A DNA stretch of 64,000 nt from CAZXWN01 sp964644695 [NCBI: uncultured bacterium]. GTDB lineage: Bacteria; UBP4; UBA4092. Both the position numbers and the translations under genes were made by a program. Location: assembly GCA_964644695.1 (NCBI GenBank), contig CAZXWN010000009.1, positions 1-64,000 of the forward strand, written 5' to 3'. The notes beneath the pieces were generated by a model. That model worked only from the letters and a program-made list of their open reading frames with translations, made no database searches and was not told the DNA's origin. Of this stretch, positions 26,405-35,118 are shown piece by piece (positions within the stretch are counted from its first letter, which is position 1; every line of letters begins with the position of its first letter).

Positions 26405-27838
26405 TTAGACCCTTAGGAAGACCTTGAGGCGGGTCAGTCCATAGGTTGCCAGACAGGCTGACAAAGTCAGAAACACAGCCCAAACCGTACCAATCGGCAC
26501 GGAATTCATGGTATAAGTTTCTGAAAATTTCATCAATCCGCACAGGTGGAATATGGGATACACCAGGTGTGCCCCTGCGATATACCCCAGCATGGGATTA
26601 CTTCCGACGGCGTTGAGGAATCGAGTTCCAAATCTGGTTTTTAAGCCGTCCACTAAAATCAGGAAAAAGGATAACATGGAAACCGCCATTCCCATACTTA
26701 CAAAATAATAGGACGGAGGTGCTCCATCTTTCTTGATGCCCCCTTCCATGGGCTCTGACAGATATCCAATAATCAAAAAGAAGGTAAACCAGACAGAAAG
26801 TTGATACAGGATTTTCCCAATATGCGTGTCATTATATTTAAGCCTGCACACCAGATACTGGCAAATTGCCACCGTGAAAAGCAACCCGGACAATACATAT
26901 CGAGACTGAAGGAAACATAATCCCCCCACCGTTAAAGCCGGCAACAGAGTTAGAAATGCCCCTAAATCCAGTTTTGATAATCCAAGCCCTGATTTCGTCT
27001 CTGAACTTTCCGGGGTCCGTGTCCAATTCAACAGGAGGTCTCCAATAATGGTACCTGTGAGAACGACAATGGAATGGAAGAAGGCCCTGGGAAAGAATCC
27101 CCACTCCAGAGGCTTAAGCCAATTGGTGACCGTCTCCAGGATTGGACCGCCGGCCAGATGGTGGAACCGGATAGCAAATAGCCCTGCAATCAATGCCAGT
27201 CGCAGCATCAGATTCTTCCGGCTGACCATCCATAATAAGGATGCTGTAACATAGTCAATGGCTAATACCAGAATAATAATATCGTATTTGCTGATCGTGA
27301 ATCCAGACCCATCGGCCCGCTTCAGAGTCGCCATTAATGCCACTAAGCCTGCTAATCCTGCACCCTTGACCGCAGTTCCAATCCATTTGGGTTTCTCAGA
27401 TATCCATGGAAGGCGGCCTAAGAATAGTACCAGACATCCGAATCCTGCCAAGGTTCGATACCAAATCCAGGCATTTTCTGACGGGGGATAACCGTAACCC
27501 CAGGCACCTGCATTTCCCAGATAATACGAAAACATTAAAATCACTAATCCCCGCCATAAAACATGGCCTGTCGTCTGATACCAGGGTTGACCGGATTCCA
27601 TTCTCCGAGTCAGGGCAAAGGGTATCGCTGCACCCATGGAAAACAGGAAAAAAGGAAAAACTAAATCAACCCAAGTCAGGCCGATAATAACCTGAAAAAC
27701 CCCGTTAGCATCATGGAACTGGTCGTGATGCATCCATTGAGGCAGGGCTGCCGGTACATGGGCAGACAATATCATGGCGAAAATCGTTATACCACGGAGG
27801 ATGTCCAGAGCCTCCAGCCTTCTTGTTGTTGAAGCCAT
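26405..27838 (-). CDS. DUF5009 / heparan-alpha-glucosaminide N-acetyltransferase-like membrane protein
   Basis: A 477-residue polytopic protein with about ten to eleven helices. The N-terminus RRLEALDILRGITIFAMIL and VDLVFPFFLFSMGAAIPFAL are the hallmarks of the COG4299/DUF5009 family, related to lysosomal HGSNAT, which moves acetyl groups across a membrane onto sugars. Bacterial members are thought to acylate cell-surface glycans or glycosaminoglycan fragments. The conserved 'D-x-L-R-G' entry and the 'D-L-V-F-P-F-F-L-F' loop are present, and the length is usual. The ATG at 27838 has GAGG at 8 bases. A monocistronic unit ending in its own terminator. Confidence 0.88.
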   Translation of the reverse strand: MASTTRRLEALDILRGITIFAMILSAHVPAALPQWMHHDQFHDANGVFQVIIGLTWVDLVFPFFLFSMGAAIPFALTRRMESGQPWYQTTGHVLWRGLVILMFSYYLGNAGAWGYGYPPSENAWIWYRTLAGFGCLVLFLGRLPWISEKPKWIGTAVKGAGLAGLVALMATLKRADGSGFTISKYDIIILVLAIDYVTASLLWMVSRKNLMLRLALIAGLFAIRFHHLAGGPILETVTNWLKPLEWGFFPRAFFHSIVVLTGTIIGDLLLNWTRTPESSETKSGLGLSKLDLGAFLTLLPALTVGGLCFLQSRYVLSGLLFTVAICQYLVCRLKYNDTHIGKILYQLSVWFTFFLIIGYLSEPMEGGIKKDGAPPSYYFVSMGMAVSMLSFFLILVDGLKTRFGTRFLNAVGSNPMLGYIAGAHLVYPIFHLCGLMKFSETYTMNSVPIGTVWAVFLTLSACLATYGLTRLKVFLRV

Positions 27839-27982
27839 ATCGTAAACCTCACAGGCACCGGTAAAACCCGTTAACCGGACCCTATTTATAATAATGAATG
27901 AGAATTCATCCTATCGGAAGCCGCCCTTTGGGTCAACCGGCAGGGGTATAATAATCCTAGATATTTGTTCCATAGGAGAATC

Positions 27983-28321
27983 ATGGCCAAAAAGAAAGAC
28001 CCATATTGGAAAAATTCCTCCGGTAAAACCCGGGTGATGATGCACACCCACCCTTCAGATGTCCCAAACGAACTGGATTTACATGGGTGTCGGGTGGAGG
28101 AAGGCTTGGAAATTCTGGATGATTATCTGGATAAGGCCTACTGTTATGGGTTATCTCCCATCCGGATTGTTCATGGACATGGTACGGGTAAACTCCGAAA
28201 AGCGGTCCGGGAACATCTTCGGCGTCATCCACAGGTTAAATCCTTTAAACCTGGGGATATTTTCTCCGGCGGTGAGGGGTGTACCGTTGTCTATTTGAAA
28301 ACCACCCCCCTGATTAACTGA
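27983..28321 (+). CDS. Smr-domain protein
   Basis: A 112-residue protein made of little more than an Smr (MutS2 C-terminal-like) domain: LDLHGCRVEEGLEILDDYLD, then RIVHGHGTGKLRKAVREHLRRHPQV and GCTVVYL. The LDLHG and HGxGTG motifs are the catalytic or nucleic-acid-binding signatures of Smr endonuclease and ribosome-quality-control domains. In full MutS2 the domain sits behind an ATPase; here it is stand-alone with a lysine-rich N-terminus. A TTG at 27965 is in frame, but the ATG at 27983 has AGGAGA four bases upstream and is preferred. Confidence 0.9.
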   Translation: MAKKKDPYWKNSSGKTRVMMHTHPSDVPNELDLHGCRVEEGLEILDDYLDKAYCYGLSPIRIVHGHGTGKLRKAVREHLRRHPQVKSFKPGDIFSGGEGCTVVYLKTTPLIN

Positions 28322-28396
28322 CCAAACCACCCTCTTTAAGATTTCTTGTCATTTTTATTCCACAATCATAAATCCTAAGTCTAAAATAGATAATGA

Positions 28397-28463
28397 TATA
28401 ATCCAATCTCCAACAGGGTTAAGCTTGGATACCCGTCAACCCTGAAGGGTTTGGGGTGGGTAT
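28397..28463 (+). promoter_or_regulatory. Promoter -10 and nested hairpin in the gspIJK leader
   Basis: TATAAT at 28397-28402 is a consensus -10; no good -35 is visible. About 27 bases on, ATACCC (28429-28434) and GGGTAT (28458-28463) enclose AACCCT/AGGGTT (28438-28451), giving a nested hairpin some 35 bases before the gspI start. No U-tract follows and the core motifs of c-di-GMP riboswitches are absent. Confidence 0.4.
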
Positions 28464-28498
28464 TGGTTAACAACCTCTATGACAGTAAATAAAATTTA

Positions 28499-28960
28499 AT
28501 GATGAATATAAATAAAAAGCCATCCCAGCTTAGGCAACATCAATCAATAAAGGGCTTCATGTTGATGGAAGTCCTTGTTTCGGTGTTGATTCTAACCGTA
28601 GGGCTGATGGCTGTCCTGGGGGCTTTTTCCACCTCAGTCAAGATTATCACTGCTTCCCGGAAATACCAGACTGCTCTCCATCTGGCTGAACAAAAGATGT
28701 TTGAAATAATGAACACCCCTTTTGATGATTTGGATGATTCCGACCGGGGCGAATTTGGAGAGGATTATCCTAACTTCTCCTGGCATTATGAAGTTCAGGA
28801 GGAGTCTTCAGACTTTGAAGATACGGATACCTCCTACACCATAGACCCTGAAAAATATAGAATTTATACTGTTTCTGTATCCTATGTGGAAAAAGGAAAA
28901 ACCTTCACTCCAGTGACGATCACCACTCTTGATACAGATAACCTGCGGTATATCCTATGA
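28499..28960 (+). CDS. gspI: Type II secretion minor pseudopilin GspI-like
   Basis: A 153-residue prepilin-like protein. The N-terminal processing site and helix read KGFMLMEVLVSVLILTVGLMAVLGAFS, with Gly before the cleavage point and the conserved Glu at +5. It is followed by AEQKMFEIMN, typical of GspI/PilV. GspI is the core of the pseudopilus tip in type II secretion. Two ATG codons (28499, 28502) are in tandem and neither has a strong ribosome site. It overlaps gspJ by 4 bases (ATGA). The order I-J-K is that of a gsp operon, yet no gspC-H, L or M is nearby. Confidence 0.85.
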   Translation: MMNINKKPSQLRQHQSIKGFMLMEVLVSVLILTVGLMAVLGAFSTSVKIITASRKYQTALHLAEQKMFEIMNTPFDDLDDSDRGEFGEDYPNFSWHYEVQEESSDFEDTDTSYTIDPEKYRIYTVSVSYVEKGKTFTPVTITTLDTDNLRYIL

Positions 28961-29796
28961 CCCGGCGGCGGTTTATTCCCTCCTTGCGGCAGGGGGGCTT
29001 TACACTCCTGGAAGTCCTGCTGGCGGTTTTGATTTTTACCATGATTCTCGGTGCCGTCTATGCCACTTTCCAGAGTGCGATTCGGATGTATATGACCGCC
29101 AACACAGAAAAGCGGTTTTTCCAGGAAACCCGTATGCTTCATACGATTACCCTCCGCGACTTAAGAAGTACACTGGGGATTGATGAAACCTTCTTTGATA
29201 TCCCTCCCTTCACCTGGGATACGACCTCCTCTAATTTTGCTATTCCCGATAATTACCGCAGTGATACCACCTATGTGACCGATGAAACAACCTACTCCCA
29301 AAGTCCATATCCCTTCCTGGGAACAGCTTCTACCATGAATTTCTATTCCTATTCTTGGGTTCCTCTGGGAATGATTCGGGGGATGCGTCAAGGTATCTTT
29401 GAAATATCCTATTCTATTAGTAGTAATGAATTGGTTCGGTCGGTTCACGAGATGACCGGAAGCATTAATGAAAAGGAATCCCTGGTTACGAACCTGGTCT
29501 CCTTTAAGTTTGAATATGGCTATAAAAAGCAAAGTATTATTTATTGGGTGGATACATGGGATTCCCGGCGTGATGACAACCGGACTCCCAAAACCGAAGA
29601 TGAAGAAGACGACTTCTTTGCTGAAGACAGAAAGAAGAACTTCAGAGTCTATCCCGATAATCTTCCCGATGCAGTCCGCATCAAGATGGTATTGAAAGAC
29701 CCTGACCAGCCTAAACTGGCACCAGAATCGTATGAATGGGCCTGTGAGTTGCCCTGTGCTAAGCCGACTTTCATTAAGGAGGTACAGGAAGACTGA
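28957..29796 (+). CDS. gspJ: Type II secretion minor pseudopilin GspJ-like
   Basis: A 279-residue protein with the prepilin motif GGFTLLEVLLAVLIFTMILGAVY near the N-terminus and the GspJ-like block FFQETRMLHTITLRDLRSTLG. The body has the beta-rich pattern of GspJ, with FEISYSISSNELVRS and VTNLVSFKFEYGYK, and an acidic stretch (DEEDDFFAEDRKK). It is somewhat longer than proteobacterial GspJ (about 200). It should form the GspI-J-K tip complex. It is coupled to gspI by ATGA and to gspK by TGATG. Confidence 0.87.
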   Translation: MTRRRFIPSLRQGGFTLLEVLLAVLIFTMILGAVYATFQSAIRMYMTANTEKRFFQETRMLHTITLRDLRSTLGIDETFFDIPPFTWDTTSSNFAIPDNYRSDTTYVTDETTYSQSPYPFLGTASTMNFYSYSWVPLGMIRGMRQGIFEISYSISSNELVRSVHEMTGSINEKESLVTNLVSFKFEYGYKKQSIIYWVDTWDSRRDDNRTPKTEDEEDDFFAEDRKKNFRVYPDNLPDAVRIKMVLKDPDQPKLAPESYEWACELPCAKPTFIKEVQED

Positions 29797-30929
29797 TGCC
29801 TGGACTTCTTAACCGCCGGGGTGTGATTCTGATTACCACCTTATGGATATTATTGATTCTGTCAGTGATTGCTCTCACCTTTTCTATTGAGCTGCAACTG
29901 GAGGCTCGGATTGCCCGGACTCAGATTGATGTTCATGAAGCTTATTATATTGCCCGGGGTGGGATATATCGGGCTGTCGTAGAACTGAAAAATGATGGCA
30001 TTCTGGACCATCGAGTTAGAACGGCCCCTTATGACAGCTTAGGCGATTGTTGGAATATCACCGACGATACAAGAGAAAACTTTGTTGATGTCCCTCTGGG
30101 AGATGGAACTTATACCGTTTCTGTTGTGGACGAGATGAGTAAGTTGAACCTGAATAAGGCTACTATCCGACAACTGGAAGGTCTTTTCAGGGCGCTTGAG
30201 TTTAGTGATGATGATGCTAAAACCTTTGCTGTCTCAATTGTGGATTATCGGGATGATGACACCATCTATTCTATCGACAGTTCACGGACGGAAGAAGAGT
30301 TCTATTTCAATAATACGGATACGACGGGTACGGTTGTGAATTTGAAGAATGACTTGTTCTCCAGTCCGGAAGAACTCCTCCGTATTCCCGGCATCACACC
30401 GAAAGTTCTCTTTACTAAAAGAAGTATTTATGGATATCCCGACCAAAAATATTCCATCGCTGATTTACTGACCGTTGAGGGAGACGGAAAAATAAATGTA
30501 AATACTGCCCCCCTTCCTGTCCTGGTAGCAATCCTTCTGACCTTTGAACCTAAAGGGGACATTGACCAGATCACGACCATTGCAACCAAACTGGAAGAAC
30601 ATCGCAACGGGGGGGATGGTGAGAATGGAACGACCGATGATAAACCTTATGTTAACGCTGGAGAAATCGGTCCTGACCTGGGTGCCCTTGCCGGGTATGT
30701 TGTGGGTGTAGAAGGCACCATTTATAACTATATTACGGTTTCATCCCAATTGTATCGTATCACTTCAACCGGGAAAAAAGGTCGTGCCAAATCAACGGTT
30801 CAGGCTCTCGTGAAACGGGAATGGGTCATTACTAACTTGACCGAAGAAGAAAAGGCCGATTTTGAATTGGAAAATAAAGGTGTCAAAGAAGGAATCCAAA
30901 TCCATCTCCTCCGATGGAGTGAGCAATAA
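29796..30929 (+). CDS. gspK: Type II secretion minor pseudopilin GspK-like
   Basis: A 377-residue protein starting with RRGVILITTLWILLILSVIALTF, the GspK-type leader that lacks Glu at +5. ELQLEARIARTQIDVHEAYYIARGG follows, then the helical saddle domain, in which VDEMSKLNLNKATIRQLEGL and INVNTAPLPVLVAIL are the typical helix-hairpin-helix-like repeats. GspK caps the pseudopilus tip. It starts inside the gspJ stop (TGATG). This is the last gene of the three-gene unit; a gap of 140 bases without terminator separates it from the ABC transporter genes. Confidence 0.9.
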   Translation: MPGLLNRRGVILITTLWILLILSVIALTFSIELQLEARIARTQIDVHEAYYIARGGIYRAVVELKNDGILDHRVRTAPYDSLGDCWNITDDTRENFVDVPLGDGTYTVSVVDEMSKLNLNKATIRQLEGLFRALEFSDDDAKTFAVSIVDYRDDDTIYSIDSSRTEEEFYFNNTDTTGTVVNLKNDLFSSPEELLRIPGITPKVLFTKRSIYGYPDQKYSIADLLTVEGDGKINVNTAPLPVLVAILLTFEPKGDIDQITTIATKLEEHRNGGDGENGTTDDKPYVNAGEIGPDLGALAGYVVGVEGTIYNYITVSSQLYRITSTGKKGRAKSTVQALVKREWVITNLTEEEKADFELENKGVKEGIQIHLLRWSEQ

Positions 30930-31070
30930 TCACTTATTTGGACCTCCCTTTTATTCGATTTTTTGAAATTACTGGCCTAAACGCTTAGAATACATAAGGT
31001 ATTTCTTCGTAATTATGAGGTCAATCAAAAACACTCCCGTATTACGGTGATGACAGAAGCGAGGAACAGC

Positions 31071-32144
31071 ATGTCGGCCATACAAATCCGAGGCCTGCAT
31101 TTTGCCATAGGTTCAAAAGAGATTCTTCAAAATATTGATTTAGATATTCACTCGGGTGAATTCTTTTTTTTGTTAGGCCCCTCTGGCTCTGGTAAAACAA
31201 CCCTGTTGCGAGTTTTAGCAGGTTTCAACCGTCCCACTCAGGGACAACTGTTATTAGATGAACGGCCTCTGACCGACCTTCCTGCACGCCAGAGAAATTT
31301 CGGGATGGTGTTTCAATCCTATGCTCTCTTTCCCCATTTAAGCGTAAAAGATAATGTCGCTTATGGATTAAAGGTTCGGAAACTTTCTGGAGATGATATT
31401 AAACTCCAGGTAGGTGAAGCCCTTGAACGAGTCGGTTTATCTGGATATGAAACCCGGATGCCCGGTTCCTTGTCGGGTGGTGAGCAGCAGCGTGTTGCCT
31501 TGGCTAGAGCGTTAGTGATTAAGCCTGATTTATTGTTACTGGATGAACCTTTGTCTAATCTGGATGCCCAGCTTCGTCAGAAGATGCGGAAAGAACTTCG
31601 GGATATCCAGAAAAGCTCTGGAGTCACTGCTGTCTATGTCACCCATGACCAGGACGAGGCCCTCTCAATGGCGGACCGAATGGCTATCCTCTCTGAAGGA
31701 AAACTTTTGCAGTTGGGAACACCTCGGGACATTTATTATCATCCCTCGGATTCCTTTGTGGCTAAATTCATCGGGAAAGCCAATCTGTTCCGAGTCACGA
31801 TCCGGGAAATTATGCCCGATAACCGGATGCGGTTGGAAACCCCTTTCGGAAACATGAAAGTCAATGGACCCCTGTATCCTAACCATACCGAGTTAACGGC
31901 CTGTGTCCGCCCTGAAGCACTTCGTTGGATGGATGGTAATACCGCCTCTCCTGAATCGAATCAAATCTCCGCCATTGTTACAGATGTTCGGTTTTATGGA
32001 GAATCTCTTGAAGTTGAACTGGATGCGGCGCCAGGTCATATTCTACATGCGCTTATTGCCAACCCCGGTCATCGCTCTGTTTCCGTTGGAGATACTGTCC
32101 GGTGGCAAGTGGATCCAGACCAGATTATCCTGTTGGAAAAATGA
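31071..32144 (+). CDS. ABC transporter ATP-binding protein (FbpC/PotA/CysA type)
   Basis: A 357-residue importer ATPase. Walker A is GPSGSGKTT (residues 36-44), the Q-loop is VFQSYALFPHLSV, the signature is LSGGEQQRVALARAL and Walker B is LLLLDEPLSNLDA, with the switch His in YVTHDQDEA. A C-terminal regulatory TOBE-like domain occupies the last 120 residues. This subclass serves iron(III), thiamine, polyamine, sulfate or phosphonate importers. GTG 31047 and ATG 31050 are in frame, but GAGGA at 31061-31065 fits the ATG at 31071. It is followed directly by the permease gene; no periplasmic binding-protein gene is in the unit. Confidence 0.93.
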   Translation: MSAIQIRGLHFAIGSKEILQNIDLDIHSGEFFFLLGPSGSGKTTLLRVLAGFNRPTQGQLLLDERPLTDLPARQRNFGMVFQSYALFPHLSVKDNVAYGLKVRKLSGDDIKLQVGEALERVGLSGYETRMPGSLSGGEQQRVALARALVIKPDLLLLDEPLSNLDAQLRQKMRKELRDIQKSSGVTAVYVTHDQDEALSMADRMAILSEGKLLQLGTPRDIYYHPSDSFVAKFIGKANLFRVTIREIMPDNRMRLETPFGNMKVNGPLYPNHTELTACVRPEALRWMDGNTASPESNQISAIVTDVRFYGESLEVELDAAPGHILHALIANPGHRSVSVGDTVRWQVDPDQIILLEK

Positions 32145-32149
32145 GGCCG

Positions 32150-33907
32150 ATGGGAATGATGAATTTGAACTCACCGGATAAAATCTCTCCACTTCGTTCT
32201 TTTCTGAAAGGACGAATGTTGTTTATGGTGGGGATAATCCTGTTTTTTATCATCTTTCTGATTTATCCCGTTCTCCATATTGTGGGTGTAGCATTTCGCC
32301 CCTCTGGGCAATTCTCCTTAAGCCTGTTTCAGTTGATGTTTGAAAACCCTGTTATCCGGGAATCCATCTGGAACTCTTTCAAAATTGGAATCATGGTGAC
32401 CGTCTTGGCTTCGTGTGTTTCATTACCACTGGCCCTTTTCTTTCACCGATATAAATTCCCCGGGAAGACTTTGTTTCAGGGATTACTTCTGCTGCCGCTC
32501 ATCATCCCCCCCTTTGTAGGAGCTCTGGGTATCCGGCAGGTATTGGCGCCCTTTGGGTCTGTGAACCTGTGGCTTCTTGACCATCAGATTATTTCTAATC
32601 CTATTGATTTCCTGGGTGAGTCAGGTCTCTTTGGAGTTATTTTTCTGGAGACGCTGCATCTTTATCCAATCATGTTTCTGAACTTGACGGCATCTTTGGC
32701 CAGCCTTGACCCTACCTATGATGAAGCTGCTCAAAACCTCGGTGCCAGCCCTCTTCGTCGGTTTTTCACCGTTACTTTGCCGATGATTCTTCCTGGATAT
32801 TTCGCCGGTTCAATTTTAGTGTTTTTATGGGCACTTACCGATTTAGGGACGCCCCTGATATTTGATTATGCCCGTGTGATGCCCATGCAGATATTCAATA
32901 TGCTGCAGGACATGAACACCAATCCTATGGGGTATGGTTTGGTGGTTCTGGTGCTTCTACTCACTCTGGCGTGTTTTACCATGGGGAAATGGTGGGCCGG
33001 TGGAAAATCTATTGAGACTCAAACACGGGCCTTCCGTGAACATCGGGAGACCCCTCTCACGGGTAAAGAAGCAACCCAGTCATGGATGGTCAGATATCCC
33101 ATATTACTTATGATTTATCTTTACCTGTTGATTGTTTTATTGATATCCATCTTCCCTCATCTAACGGTTCTAATGAATGCTCTGGCAGGACAGTGGTTTA
33201 TGACCGTTTTACCGGAACAGTGGACTTTGAACCACTTTAAAGAAGTGTTTACTCATCCCCTGGCTGTTTCTTCAATTCGGAACAGCCTGATATTATCCTT
33301 CGCCGCTGCCCTCCTGGATTTAGTCCTGGGTGTAGGGATAGCCTGGATAGTTGCACGCAAAAAAGTTCAAGGTGCCTGGATGTTGGATGGATTAGTGATG
33401 ATGGCTTTGACGGTGCCGGGCCTGGTATTAGCGTTTGGTTATTTGGCGTGCTTCTCAGGAACTTTTCTGGATGCCCGGATCAATCCTGTCCCCCTCTTGA
33501 TTCTGGCGTATGGGATACGCCGGCTGCCTTATGTTGTCCGGTCGGCGCATGCGGGATTCATGCAATCCTCAGCAGCGTTGGAAGAAGCCTCTGCCAGCCT
33601 GGGTGCGGCAGCCAGTTATACCTTCCGCAAGATAACGCTTCCTTTGATTGTTCCCCATTTGTTGGTAGGAGGACTGCTGGCCTTTTCCTTTTCGATGTTG
33701 GAAGTCAGTGATTCCCTCATCTTGGCGATGCAGGAAAAGTATTATCCCATTACCAAAACCATTTGGTATCTTTCCGGCCGGTTAGGGGATGGAACCTCTC
33801 TGGCGGCGGCGATGGGTGTCTTGGGGATGTTACTTCTTTTAGTTACGCTTCTTGTCGCGGGTAAACTTCTGGGAAAACGGTTGGGCGATATCTTCCGAGT
33901 GGGTTAA
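32150..33907 (+). CDS. Fused two-domain ABC transporter permease (FbpB/ThiP-like)
   Basis: A permease of about 585 residues with roughly twelve helices arranged as two homologous halves. Each half has an EAA loop that contacts the ATPase: EAAQNLGASPLRRFFTVTLP in the first and EASASLGAAASYTFRKITLP in the second. This fusion is typical of iron(III)/thiamine/2-aminoethylphosphonate permeases. The frame extends back into the ATPase gene, but GAGG at 32143-32146 places the start at the ATG at 32150 or 32156. Its stop codon overlaps that of the convergent pirin gene on the opposite strand. The substrate is not determinable from these two genes. Confidence 0.92.
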   Translation: MGMMNLNSPDKISPLRSFLKGRMLFMVGIILFFIIFLIYPVLHIVGVAFRPSGQFSLSLFQLMFENPVIRESIWNSFKIGIMVTVLASCVSLPLALFFHRYKFPGKTLFQGLLLLPLIIPPFVGALGIRQVLAPFGSVNLWLLDHQIISNPIDFLGESGLFGVIFLETLHLYPIMFLNLTASLASLDPTYDEAAQNLGASPLRRFFTVTLPMILPGYFAGSILVFLWALTDLGTPLIFDYARVMPMQIFNMLQDMNTNPMGYGLVVLVLLLTLACFTMGKWWAGGKSIETQTRAFREHRETPLTGKEATQSWMVRYPILLMIYLYLLIVLLISIFPHLTVLMNALAGQWFMTVLPEQWTLNHFKEVFTHPLAVSSIRNSLILSFAAALLDLVLGVGIAWIVARKKVQGAWMLDGLVMMALTVPGLVLAFGYLACFSGTFLDARINPVPLLILAYGIRRLPYVVRSAHAGFMQSSAALEEASASLGAAASYTFRKITLPLIVPHLLVGGLLAFSFSMLEVSDSLILAMQEKYYPITKTIWYLSGRLGDGTSLAAAMGVLGMLLLLVTLLVAGKLLGKRLGDIFRVG

Positions 33908-34626
33908 ATAACAGGGTCTATCGGAACATCAATCCACAATATCGTACAGGGCCGGAGCGCCTCAATTGTAAACGATTCGGTATGAGTGACTGTAATACTG
34001 TCTCCCATCTGGAGATTGTGTCCCTCAACATCAGCATGTCCCTGTAATATAAAGACAAATCCTGCGCGGTTCTCTCCTGCCAGTGAACACTGGGAAATAC
34101 TCATCTCTGTAAATTTCCCTCCATATATCCGTATGTCCTGGTTTACTGTCAGCAGGGAGGAATCTTTTCGAGATTTATCACTTACCCATAAGGTCCATTG
34201 GTTCATTTCCAAAGGTGGAATGGAACAGAAAGAACTCCGGGGTTTCAGGTCTTTTTCCGAGGGAGCGAATCCGATTTGCAGATAATGCGCCGGTATTAAG
34301 GGGTCGCGGTTTTCTTCAGAATGACTGTATCCGGTTCCGGAAGTAATTTGATATAACGAGCCTGCGGGTAATTCCTGACCCTGACCTTTTTCATTTGCAT
34401 CGGTAAGGGTTCCCGCCAGAACAAGAGTTACCAGTTCGAGGTTCTTATGTTGGTGTAACCCAAAATCCCTTCTGGGAGACATAACATGGTCGTTAAATAT
34501 CTTTAAAGAACCTAACCGGATCCTTTTCGGATTAAAATAACCTCCGAAACTGAAACTGTGCCGGGAATCCAGAGTAGAGGTTCGGGTTCGTCCGCGTTGA
34601 TTGGATAGTTCAATGACTAATTGCAT
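33904..34626 (-). CDS. Pirin-family bicupin (YhhW-like)
   Basis: A 240-residue pirin. The N-terminal cupin carries the metal ligands HxH in LHQHKNLELVT and H/E in SGTGYSHSEEN, the pirin signature, and LGSLKIFNDHVMSPRRDFGLHQH is also characteristic. The C-terminal cupin is shorter and has no obvious ligands. Some bacterial homologues act on quercetin; most have no known substrate. The frame extends to an ATG at 34686, but a terminator for the upstream gene lies inside that extension (34656-34693), so the ATG at 34626 is the better start. Confidence 0.9.
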   Translation of the reverse strand: MQLVIELSNQRGRTRTSTLDSRHSFSFGGYFNPKRIRLGSLKIFNDHVMSPRRDFGLHQHKNLELVTLVLAGTLTDANEKGQGQELPAGSLYQITSGTGYSHSEENRDPLIPAHYLQIGFAPSEKDLKPRSSFCSIPPLEMNQWTLWVSDKSRKDSSLLTVNQDIRIYGGKFTEMSISQCSLAGENRAGFVFILQGHADVEGHNLQMGDSITVTHTESFTIEALRPCTILWIDVPIDPVI

Positions 34627-34655
34627 AATACTAATTACTTTACCAAATTTGATGA

Positions 34656-34693
34656 AATAAAACCGGACGAAAACCTCACAGATCATCGTCCGG
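34656..34693 (-). terminator. Terminator of the CDGSH gene
   Basis: CCGGACGA and TCGTCCGG form an 8-bp stem (34663-34670 with 34686-34693), followed on the minus strand by TTTTATTT. Its position rules out the longer pirin start. Confidence 0.85.
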
Positions 34694-34715
34694 CTTGATT
34701 ACAGTGGATGTGGAA

Positions 34716-34952
34716 TTACTTCAGTTCTAGATGTGACCCATCGCAGAAGGGAGGGTTTTTAGTGCGTTTACACTGGCATAGAGCGACTTTCTTTTTCGCA
34801 TCAATCGTGAATGCCATAGGTGTAAATTCCGAACCCCGATGAGTTCCATCACAGAAAGGTTGTTCCTTACTCATTCCGCACCGGCACCAGTGATAAGTAC
34901 CCGGTTCTAATTCGAGGACTTTTGGTATCTTGGCTGCAACTTTGGGTTCCAT
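34716..34952 (-). CDS. Tandem CDGSH iron-sulfur protein
   Basis: A 78-residue protein with two CDGSH-type [2Fe-2S] motifs: C23-x-C25...C34-D-G-T-H38 and C59-x-C61...C70-D-G-S-H74. The three-Cys-one-His ligation is that of the mitoNEET family. Bacterial tandem forms of this length are common small redox or Fe-S handling proteins without a settled role. It is monocistronic with its own terminator, transcribed away from the DUF4434 gene. The ATG at 34952 follows GGGAGACCC. Confidence 0.93.
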   Translation of the reverse strand: MEPKVAAKIPKVLELEPGTYHWCRCGMSKEQPFCDGTHRGSEFTPMAFTIDAKKKVALCQCKRTKNPPFCDGSHLELK

Positions 34953-35118
34953 CAGCGGGTCTCCCTTAATAGAGTTTTGAATCTAAACTTCATTATAGAG
35001 CGATTTGTGGCGGAATCAACAAAAAACACAAGGGGCTATCTTTCCGATTCACGCCGAATTGTTTTAGTATTATGGTTCTATATGTGATTCACTTTAAATT
35101 AAGTAAAGGGTCTTCCTG

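Noticed and set aside
28403-28498. c-di-GMP (GEMM) riboswitch before gspI
   Set aside because: The nested hairpin is real, but the GEMM core blocks (such as GCAAA with the tetraloop receptor) are absent.
34627-34686. Longer N-terminus for the pirin protein
   Set aside because: The extension would be encoded within the CDGSH gene's terminator, and pirins normally begin near the MQLVIELSNQ start.
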